DNA of 64,000 bases from Rhododendron vialii (Eukaryota; Streptophyta; Magnoliopsida; Ericales; Ericaceae): positions 28,609,561-28,673,560 of the forward strand of contig NC_080564.1 of NCBI RefSeq assembly GCF_030253575.1. Reading direction: 5' to 3'. How positions within the stretch are numbered: position 1 is the first letter of the stretch; every line of letters begins with the position of its first letter. Below, one piece after another: positions 32,872 through 42,201 of the stretch. A program made the position numbers and the translations under genes. A model generated the notes under the pieces. That model saw only the letters and a program-made list of their open reading frames with translations. It did not search any database and was not told the origin of the DNA.

Positions 32872-33948
32872 GGCATGGACGACTCGGATTTAATCTCTCT
32901 TCTTCTGCTTCACTTCGTTTTTTCTCCTTTGCTATTAGTATTAATTTTGTAACGTCAATGTCACTTTCCGATTATAGACACAAACTAAAATTAATAGTTG
33001 TATTTAAATTCTTTTTTGAAATTTCAACTGTAGAGTTGTTTTCACTTTTCAGAAGGGATTCGGGCAGATCTACGTGGGATATTATTTCGAGATCTCATCG
33101 TCATTTCATTGAGGTCATGAAAAACTTGATTCGTAACGAAAAATAGATTGAACTAATATTGTATATAATCGATAGGATTTTCGACGATAGTTATACTTGT
33201 AAAATGGATAGCAAGCATGATTCAGAGAATGAAAATTTATCTCGTTGATGTGATTGTTAATGTCACATTAACCTTACTTTTCTTATCTTATCATCAAGAT
33301 GAGATCACAAAAAGCTCAATCTAGGTGCACTGCAACCTTACAAGAACCCCATCTCTTCTACCATTATCTCCTCCTCTATCTCAATCCTATAATGTCACAT
33401 CGCAAACTTACTAGAACTCTACCAATATTACCCCCCATGAAATCTGATCCGCAGTCAAATTAAAAATCATTGTGCTAATAATTCAAATAACCGTAAAATC
33501 ATTTGGACCAAAATCCTATTGATCAGATCATCATCATTGATGATTTTGATTTTAGTTATACACAAAAAGTATTGACGATATGTCCAATGTTCTAATATTG
33601 TACCCCTTGGGCTATGGCGAAAACTTTGAAATTTTTTGACGACAAAAAACAAATCGATCGATCAAGCGGCCACTCATTGTTTTTTTTTTTTTTATTAGAA
33701 AAAAAACAACATAATAATGTCATTCAAGCTGTTGGGTATAGAAGCAGGAAGGTGCGCGCATAAAGATTTCTGATTGATATTATTGTCTAGTATTAGTGTC
33801 ATATATGGATTGAGTATACTTTATTATTTTTTATTTTTTTTATCATTGTTGCCGGATGGATATTCTGTAAGTGCCATATGGCTTTAGAGGAAATTACACA
33901 TGAGACCACTATATCCAATTAAGTAGGAGAATTGAAGTATGGGTATGT
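32872..33948. other. Non-coding duplicated block
   Basis: 33436-33740 is homologous to about 315-640 (shared ccgcagtcaaatt, gatatgtcc, tcattcaagc phrases). 32950-33060 resembles 630-710 and 5410-5520. No gene. Confidence 0.5.
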
Positions 33949-33957
33949 GCTTAAATT

Positions 33958-34221
33958 GGGAAAGTCTTCAATACACACTCCTATAAGGTGTGTACCATAT
34001 GCACCTATTGTGTGGTTCATACTGTGCCACCTGATAAAACATTATTTGCAGGACCGGTCATTCATAACATTTTATTTCGTATTGTAACTTTTCATCAATA
34101 TGATTCGTAACTTTTTAGCAATAGATTCATAACATTTTGGGAATCATAATATTTTGGCGTGTTTCAATGATGGTGCATATGATACACACCCAAATAAGAA
34201 GTGTGTATTATAGCACTTCCC
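33958..34221. mobile_element. Mutator-type MITE with 9-bp target duplication
   Basis: 264 bp with inverted ends (GGGAAAGTCTTCAATACACA and the reverse of tgtgtattatagcacttccc), extending to a shared ATATGCACC. It is flanked exactly by GCTTAAATT (33949-33957 and 34222-34230), the 9-bp duplication typical of Mutator-like elements. Confidence 0.88.
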
Positions 34222-34547
34222 GCTTAAATTATTAACACTTCGCAGAAGTGTACTTTGTTGAGGATTTGAAGAGGTGCCTAGATGGGATATTTCCCAAATA
34301 AAAAATCTAGTTCGTAGCATTATTTTTATTCTTATTTTTGCCCCATTCATTAATGCTTTATTGGATAACTTATATGGGGTGATTGTTTTGCACATGATTT
34401 ACTAAGTGTGGTATCCGGTCCATATATGGTTAGGAGATACCGTGACAAAACAAGCATACAATATCCTGAAGGGAGGCTCTTCGAATGTTCCTCTTTAAAT
34501 GAAGCACTCAGACTATTCATGAATATGTTGTCATCGAAACCGAAATA

Positions 34548-34851
34548 GGCCCCGTTTCTGCTAATCAAAATTTTGGTTTTTTTCCTTATTCAGATTTTTC
34601 TCGCGTTCGTCAGTTTTGCGCCAAACTTTAATGTATTATTGAATTGTCTCGACGAATGGAATCGGAAAAGTAAAAATTATGACTCTTACACAAGTACTTT
34701 TTAAAAATATCCAAGAAAAGGCCCCAAAAATCAACCGATTCTTGTTGGCAGAGACGAATTAATAATACATAAAAGTTTGGCGAAAAAATAATAAATACGA
34801 AGAAAATTGAATAAGAACAATCAAAAAGTTGTAGGTAGCATAAACGGGGCC
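34548..34851. mobile_element. Short MITE with GGCCCCGTTT ends
   Basis: Inverted termini GGCCCCGTTT (34548-34557) and AAACGGGGCC (34842-34851), with TA on both outer sides. 304 bp, no coding. Confidence 0.7.
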
Positions 34852-36842
34852 TAAACTCAAGAGTTCTAGTGCCAAAAAGTGGGGGGTAAAAAACTAAACT
34901 CCCCAAATAAGAACTCCAAGGCACAAATCTCCACGAGGAGATACAAATCTTAGTTTCAGATAGACCATTTAACAACATTAACCCCCCACATAGGTAGCAA
35001 TTGCTTGGATCAAAACTGTGTTGAGATGAACCAGATTCAAGCAAAATCTCTCCCACCAAAAGGAAGAATCACTGTAGCATTAGACATCTTAATTTAATTT
35101 GCGCAAATAAAAACCAATATTATTTGAGATCTTATGTAATCACACCCTATGAATTATCTTATTTATACCTCCAGCAATAGGAAATAAGGTATGTTTTGGC
35201 TAAATAACTATGGAGCATTAATTTTTGTCTTTAGTTCTTAACATAATTTACTACTTCGAAAACTCCTCTTATCAAGAGGAATCAATAGTTCACAAATAAT
35301 GACGTAAAACCAAAAAATACGTAAAAAAATTGAATAAAGACGAAATAATCCTCCAAAATTATTAAGCGAAAACATGCCTTATTCTTATTCGTCTACTTCA
35401 TTCTTTTATCCCACTCTAACTAACTATAAATTGTTTTGTTTTATAAATAGTAGTAACAAGCAAGTGATCGTCACATGCATGTATACATGCTATTTCCTAC
35501 TCCTCTTAAAGAAGAAAGACTTTGGTTGATTTCATCGCTAGGCATTTTTGGCCTGATTTGGACAATTAGTCCCTCAATTGTATGGATTTTGTGTTTGTTT
35601 GGTTAGGTAGAAGGGTCATTTTACTTTTTCCATGTAGTGGGTTACGTGTTGTCATCATGAGGGGGTGAAGTGGGTACGTGTCGTGATCATAAGGGGTGAA
35701 GGCAATGTGGGGAGATTTCTGAAGTTGGGTGGGGTGATTTACGGCAGATGAGAGAAACTTTGCTTATACTCTTCTCTGTTCTCAGCTGTGACAACTGCTT
35801 CTTCTCGGATCTTTTCCCTTTGATTTGTCCTATTTTATCGGCTGTTTTTTTGGGTCTTTGAGGTCATTTGTTAAAATGTTGTGCCTCTCACCATTTGTGA
35901 CAGGTATTGCATGCGATGATTAGTTGTTTTGCGTTGTTGTGCTGTGCTCTGTTCTTAAAAGTTTGTGAATTTATAATTTTTTTGTCTGATTTTTGTGTGC
36001 GGATTTATATAGAATTCCAATTTTTAGCTTCTAATCTCTTTTCCGTACGACATTCGTGGTGCATGTGTGCTTTTGTTAATGCATTTCGTCCCTGTTTTTT
36101 TTTACTAGCATTTTGTGATTTTGCACTTTTTTTGTTTGATTTTTGTGTGGAGATTTGTTTAGAACTTTGATTTTTACTTTCCCATTTCTTTTTCGTACGC
36201 CATTCGTGCTGCATTTTGCATATTTGGTTTTGTCCCTTTGCTGATATTTGTTGGGAGTTTGCTTTTGTTGCTTTGTTCTAAAATTTTGGAGCTATTTTTG
36301 GTTGCATGTTTGGTTTTGTCCTTTAATTCTCAAATTTTGCAGTGGCTATTGTCCTTAGCTGTGTTTTAGTCTGGTGAGTGTAGTATTTGAAAGTCAGAAG
36401 TTACAAGTAGTATAGTCTTTTGGATTTGCTTGTTCAGACAAAACCCATCTCACTTATTGATTTTCTGGTAAAAAAGAATAAGGATATATAGGTATATACT
36501 CGAAACTAATGCTCTTAGTGAAACTCCACTCCTTACTTAATCTCCACTCAAACTCACATATGAGCAAAAGCTTCATTCTTTCTCCCATATCAAATAGAGT
36601 TTTAATCAAATCCGTATTGGGAGACTCTAATCGTTGCTCATTTTTTGAAGGCCTTTTTGGGTCTACCAAATTTGCAATTATACCATTAATGAAGCTTTAA
36701 TTCAAAATTATGCTTCACGTTGAGTTCGCCCATTGGAGTACCTCAATTTTTACACGAATATGGGTTGTAATTAAGCAAAGGCTGGAGATGGACTTTTTAT
36801 TCATCAGGTTGTAGGAGTTTCTAACACATCAACACATTGCAG
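34852..36842. other. Non-coding; duplicated block then T-rich leader-like DNA
   Basis: 35150-35480 is homologous to 7340-7826 plus 9812-9860 (the empty site of the solo LTR). From 35600 to 36400 the plus strand is T-rich and looks like the leader and intron of a plant gene. An imperfect tandem duplication of about 170 bp lies near 35966-36220. No coding is recognised. Confidence 0.4.
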
Positions 36843-37430
36843 TGGCCTACATTACTAAATGTGGAGGAGCCAGAAGAAGTGATCAGGCTTTCCTCCGAGA
36901 GTAATTGCATTACTCTACATAAGAAAGTAGTTTTCCTAGACAAGACCACACAGGTTCCATTAGCGCAAGTATTTTTAAAGGATGCCTCAATAATAAATTT
37001 CACCCTGGAGTTTCCTTCACACTGATAGAGTACTGTTGTCATTTGACAGGATTTTGAATATCTGTTACAAGAGACTTCAAGGGATGGATTTTGCTTCTTC
37101 ATTACTTCGACACCAATTAGCAAATTAGATGTCGACAATGCTCTCTCGGTCGGTAGTTCGGGACTTGTGCCGGTGCAGCCTTCAGGGTTTGCTCTAATGC
37201 CTGATGGACCTGACGGCTTCAATTCTAATGCATCATTGGTGACAGTTGCCATCCAACAATAACTTAACAATACAGACACTGATCAAGCAATTCCAACAAT
37301 GTGTTATCTTGTTAACGCCATCATTAAAGAGATATCTGAAGAAGGTAACTTTCTCCCTAATGCCTACCTTGAGAAATTCATTCAAGAACCTAAAGACACA
37401 TGTAGGAGAATAGATACTTGCCATTTCATT
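36843..37430 (+). pseudogene. Relic of a class IV HD-ZIP START/START-adjacent region
   Basis: A first exon-like piece follows an AG at 36842 (WPTLLNVEEPEEVIRL, NCITL). A second follows the AG at about 37050 (QEFEYLLQETSRDGFCFF, then VQPSGFALMPDGPDGFNSN and ASLVTVAIQQ). The order 'LLQETxxD... PSGFxxMPDG... LLTVAxQ... VNxII' is the signature of the C-terminal half of HD-ZIP IV transcription factors (epidermal regulators). A TAA follows AIQQ, with matching sequence continuing (YLVNAIIKEI). No homeobox or zipper is visible nearby. Non-functional; the assignment rests on motif memory only. Confidence 0.5.
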
Positions 37431-39020
37431 AGTCCCATCTAATTCGTCATAATGTTATTGGTTAGATGTTAAGGTTCACACAAGCCTTTGCAACTCTTTA
37501 TGGTTGTGGATTCTAAAAGATATGTTTTTAGGAGTTTATTTCAACAAGCACAAGCGTAAAGGCAATTTAATGATCAATTCATACAAGAAAGGCTGCCCTG
37601 GAGTGTATACTTGAAACCAAAAGCACAGTTTGACCTGAAACAACAACGCCATTTTTAGGTTCAAATCCCATGAATTTTTTTGGTGGTTACTTTTGTATAC
37701 AACAGCTACTGAGTTATCTATCGCCTTATAATGTTGACTGTGGAGGACTAATCTCAATTTATGATGCGGCCATGCTATACTTCAACACTGAGAATGTTTC
37801 TGAGAGCGCTTGTGTGGTTATTGCTTTGTTGTTCTAATTCTGTTCATTTTTTTTTTTGGGCAATTAGAAAATTAAGCAATACATCAAGTTGAACTTTGTT
37901 CTTTGACTGATTCGAGAAAATGAAGACGATTCTTGTACATACCAAGCTGCTTTCTATATCCACGCAACTCGAAAGTTAAAACTCATATATATGCTGCTTT
38001 CTGCAGCATATATAATGTCAATACAGTAGTCATTCTGACGTGAGAACGAAAGTGGATTTTCAATGCAATAATTCTTGATGAACATAATGTTGAAGTTTCG
38101 TATGATTGGTCAATATTAGTGAATCGTTATTGGCAGCAATTACATCCTCTCCAAGGTAACTGTTTTTGGAAAGTTGCATCATCCAAAATTCATTCTCCAT
38201 AATATTTCAAATATATAAGAAAGATTTATTGCTCCTGTCCAATTAATATTAATATGATTATTGATAACATCAGATAATCTTGTAGCTGCTTGTCTGCCAT
38301 CAACGATTCAAGATGATTCCCCACTGATCAAATCTGGATATTGGTGTATTCCACTGATGAATTATGTTCAGGTATAGTTGAAATGCTTGTGTTTACGTAC
38401 TACTTTTATCACATATATTGTTATGTTAATACCTCCATAATTTCTTTCTATAATGCAGGAATTTGAAAGTAGGCTTGAACCTGTCCTTGAGAATCTGAAT
38501 TTGCAAAATATAACAGTTTGAATGGCCAGTCGAACTTGGTTAATATCTGTTGATAATGGACATCTCAATGTTGGCATGTTGAGCGACTTCCTCCATCCTC
38601 TCCAGTTTCAACTATATGACTATGTATTCAATGGGCATGACGGACGTGCCATGCACGTCGCGATGTACCTAGTTGATCAAATGATTTCAAGTTTTGGGTG
38701 CAAGCCAATTTTGTGGTTTGGAATCTTCAATCATGGGATTTTATTAGGAGTAGTGCATCGCGGGTGCCAACTGTGGAGAGCAATTTGGCACACTCAACTG
38801 GAACATACAGGGAGAAAAGCGACATACAAGCCATTCCATGAAGTTACACCCTACCATTGCATGTAACACAATATATCTATAAAGTCCATTGGATCGAGCA
38901 GGCATTTGTTGGGTGAACAGATGGTTGAAGCCTGGTTTGGAAAAAAATAAAAAATTGATTTTGATTTTTTGATTTTTCGCAGCTACTAATTTGGGTTTTG
39001 CCAACAGGGTTTTGTGTGTG

Positions 39021-39023
<3 letters not shown>
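37431..39023. other. Non-coding downstream region; duplicated end
   Basis: Possible worn exon pieces near 38050-38155 and 38459-38520, but no domain can be named. 38680-38940 is homologous to 9880-10080. The 114-codon frame at 38522-38866 overlaps that duplicated block and is not supported as a gene. Confidence 0.35.

Positions 39024-39056
<33 letters not shown>
39024..39056. repeat. (GA)n microsatellite
   Basis: 33 bp of GA repeat. Confidence 0.9.
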
Positions 39057-39061
<5 letters not shown>

Positions 39062-39146
39062 TATCGCTGGTGGTGGGATGGTCGTCAGGGCCGGCCCTAG
39101 GGGCCCATAGAAATCTTTGCATAATGTGTGCAGGTATTGTTTTCAC

Positions 39147-39306
39147 TAAGAGAGGTGGTTATCAGTACCACTATGGGTAGCGATGGTGAGAGTACCGATA
39201 ATGTACCGACGACGTGTGGGGCCCATTAAGAGAGGTGGTTATCAGTACCACTATGGGTAGCGATGGTGAGAGTACCGATAATGTACCGACGACGTGCGGG
39301 GCCCAC
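39147..39306. repeat. 80-bp tandem duplication, with inverted relatives to 39770
   Basis: Two consecutive 80-bp copies (39147-39226 and 39227-39306) differ by one base by eye. Inverted diverged versions of the same segment occur near 39575-39650 and 39710-39770 (aaaagtgga, cccacacgcc, ggtacattggtacc). The whole 39.15-39.78 kb region is therefore probably an inverted-repeat element with one arm duplicated. Confidence 0.8.
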
Positions 39307-39825
39307 TTTTGGGTCCACACGGTTAATCCGAATTGTTCATGCATTTTGAAATAATTTTTTGAACAACCCTGCAAAAATCAGCTCAATTGAATATGTACAA
39401 GTGCAAATCCAATTTTCTAACTTTTCATTCAAAGCTTCACATCCTGAATTTTGAATCGAAAATTAGAAATTTGATCAATCACTTACACATATTAAATTGA
39501 GTTGATTTTTTTGCAAGGCTACTTGAAAAATTATTTTAAAATATATTAACGAACGGTTCAGATTATCCGCGTGAGACCTAAAAGTGGACTCCACATATGC
39601 TATCGGTGCATTGTCGATACTCTTCTTGTCGGTACCTCTAGTATTTTGTCACACTCTTCGCCTTTTATGCCTACCAAATATTATTTTAAAACGGTTCAGT
39701 GTTTATTTGTATGAGACCTAAAAGTGGACCCCACACGCCATTGGTACATTGGTACCTTTAGCATTGTGGGGTTGTTATATCATGTTGCCCCGGCCCTCTT
39801 CCTGACCTTTTATGCCTAGCAAGTA

Positions 39826-40063
39826 CTCCCTCCGTCCCACTTTGTTCCGTCTGTTTTCTTTTTGGAACATTCTAAAAAATTGTCTATATCTCACAATCTA
39901 TAATATTTTTTATGATTTCGAAAACTTTGTTTAGTAAAATAAATTGAGATCTATCAAATAAGATCCATATTGAATATATAAAATATTATAGATTGTGAGA
40001 TATAGATAATTTTTTGGGACGTCCAAAAAAGGAAACAGGCGGAACAAAGTGGGACGGAGGGAG
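39826..40063. mobile_element. Stowaway MITE
   Basis: Inverted ends CTCCCTCCGTCCCACTTTGT and the reverse of acaaagtgggacggagggag, flanked by TA on each side. 238 bp, a classic Tc1/mariner-derived MITE. Confidence 0.95.
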
Positions 40064-40324
40064 TATTATTTTTACTCAGTGATTTCAATTATTTTGTGAT
40101 GTTTGATGAGTGCTCGTAGCCCGTCCAAATGATCATGAGTCACGATATTATAAAATAATTTGGGGAAAAGCCTATCTTTTGTCTTTCTCAGATACATAGT
40201 ACACTCGGTGAAAAAAAGAAAGATAGTACATAGTAGTACACTATTATATTCATCTTTAGTTAATTAACTTGTTGTTTGATTACACACACAGTTAGTTTCA
40301 AATAATTCTTTCATTTTCCAATCG

Positions 40325-40552
40325 AATTTTGATGATCTGAGCCGCTCAATGTGTTTAGAACGTGATTTTAAGGGTACCCGCGAGAAATCGGCAAAAAAAA
40401 TGACCGGGAAGGGCTTGATTTGAGCAGTTTTTATTTGAACCGTTTGATAAAAACGTAACAAAAACTGCTCCGGTTTTTTCTTTACTGATTTCTCGCGAGT
40501 ACCCTTAAAATCAAGTTCTGAACACATTGAGCGGCTCAGATCATCAAAATTT
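40325..40552. mobile_element. Inverted-repeat MITE
   Basis: Arms of about 70 bp (40325-40395 and 40480-40552) are inverted copies sharing aattttgatgatctgagcc, gctcaatgtgtt and gggtac. The interior also folds (actgctc/gagcagt). The target duplication is not resolved. Confidence 0.8.
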
Positions 40553-40609
40553 GGTCGGGAAAGAGAGGTCTTTATTTTATTAAAATAAGGTGGTCCTTAG
40601 AAGAAGGGG

Positions 40610-40640
<31 letters not shown>

Positions 40641-41482
40641 TTTGGGTAAGTCTTTTTTTTTTTCTTTGCTTTCTCTGTTCTTGTTGCTCTCACTTTGGTG
40701 GAATTTCTAGACGCTGGATCTTAAGCTTTCTCAAAAATTGAGTTGGTAGCACAAACAGCAGAAATACTGCATTTTTTATCAAATTGCGAAACTACCATGA
40801 TGCATGGGTGTATCGTACGTGGATTTTGGTGAGGGACTGTATAAAGGCCATTTGTAGGTCTTTTTAGGGATTACTTTCACGATGATGGAAACTGTACGTT
40901 TACTTTTAGAGCTCATCGAAAATATTATTCACTTCAAATATCAGGGCTAGCTCGATCCCCACTTAAACCTCACGCCTTATTATCTCAATAACTTTATATA
41001 ATTGGCTTTGGTTTGTGAAATACCGTGACCCAAGTATGCAGAAGATATGGCGACGGATCAGGCAGGAAGACGATGACTCCAGGAGCAAGAAGATAGGCGG
41101 AGGACGAGGTGGCGACAATGTGGGCGGTAGAGAAGGCCAGCAGGGTGAAACAGTCGTGAGAGGATTGAGAGAAGGGAACGAATTAGGGTTTTGTGTGTAT
41201 ACTACTAAACCGACGTAGAATTAGAGCAGGCGTAAAACATTTCTAAGGAAAAGAAAATTTTTCTAAGGAAAAGCTATCGGTACACCATTTAGTGTATACC
41301 AAATATACACCATATTTTGTTGGTACCATAGTTTTATTGCTCACTATGAGGCCTCCAGATACACAGTGAATCTTGTAAGACACCAATTATTCATAGGTTT
41401 CTAAATCAATAATGGTTTCTGTCATAGAAACCAGTACACTCTTCTAAATTTTAATTTATTTATTTTTGATCTCCAACACTTT
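40553..41482. other. Intergenic
   Basis: A (TA) run of about 24 bp lies at 40609-40633. Otherwise AT-rich. A 67-codon Gly/Arg-rich frame at 41015 has no support. Confidence 0.4.
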
Positions 41483-41794
41483 TCTAATTATCCTATATTT
41501 TTTATTAAGCAATAATTTGAGGGCCATTATTAAATTTTAACCACTTGATAGTCTTTATCAATTTTAAATGATTCTTGACTCATAAGCCCCTTTTAAATTT
41601 TTTTAATGTAAGTCCCTATGAAATGCTAACCCCAAGTGCACTCTTCTAATTATCCTCTATTTTTTTTACTAAGCAATAATTTGAGAGCCATTATTAGATT
41701 TTACCATTTGACTAATTTCTTTATCGATTTTATGTGATTCTTGACTCATAAGCCACTTTTTAAATTTTTTTTAATTAAGTCCCTAAGAAATGCT
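41483..41794. repeat. Tandem duplication of an about 160-bp segment upstream of gene 3
   Basis: Copies at about 41483-41641 and 41645-41794 share tctaattatcct, aagcaataatttgag and gattcttgactcataagcc. A single related copy lies upstream of gene 4 (about 46395-46560), so one duplication occurred after the two genes separated. Confidence 0.75.
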
Positions 41795-42016
41795 AACCCC
41801 ATGCCAAGTGTTGGTCTAGTGGTTAACGCCTGAGACGATTAGGGGTAATTTGCTCATTCCTAAGGTCTCAGGTTCAAAACCACTCAGTGATATCAAATTC
41901 TTTGGGGCCAATACATACAGAGCATTCGGTCTGGCTTCAAATGGCGCCTCTGCCATTGGATGGTGAAATTTATAATCCTAGGATATTAGTCGAGGTGCGT
42001 GTAATTATAGAGAAAA
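41795..42016 (+). mobile_element. tRNA-derived SINE
   Basis: Has an A-box-like tggtctagtgg (about 41812) and B-box-like ggttcaaaacc (about 41870), and the 3' phrase ttagtcgaggtgcgtg found in other plant SINEs. Flanked by imperfect direct repeats aagtccctaagaaatgct (41777) and aagtccctatcaaatgct (42017). Confidence 0.7.
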
Positions 42017-42123
42017 AAGTCCCTATCAAATGCTGAATCATTCACTGTCCCCATACGGCAATGTCTTAAGGCTTCACATGGCTTTGTGTGGAGTGGCTGC
42101 ACTCTGTGCTTTGTGCTTAATGG

Positions 42124-42129
42124 TATAAA
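42124..42129 (+). promoter_or_regulatory. TATA box of CYP71 gene 3
   Basis: TATAAA, 78 bp upstream of the ATG, in a context (aatggtataaa) shared with gene 4. Confidence 0.65.
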
Positions 42130-42201
42130 GTGAGATGTTTTGGAGAGATAACAGCACACTCTTCAAAGTAGAAACCCCATTGTTAAAGAAATTAAGAAGC
42201 T

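Noticed and set aside
38522..38866. 114-codon plus-strand frame
   Set aside because: It overlaps a non-coding block duplicated at 9.9-10.1 kb, where the frame is not kept.
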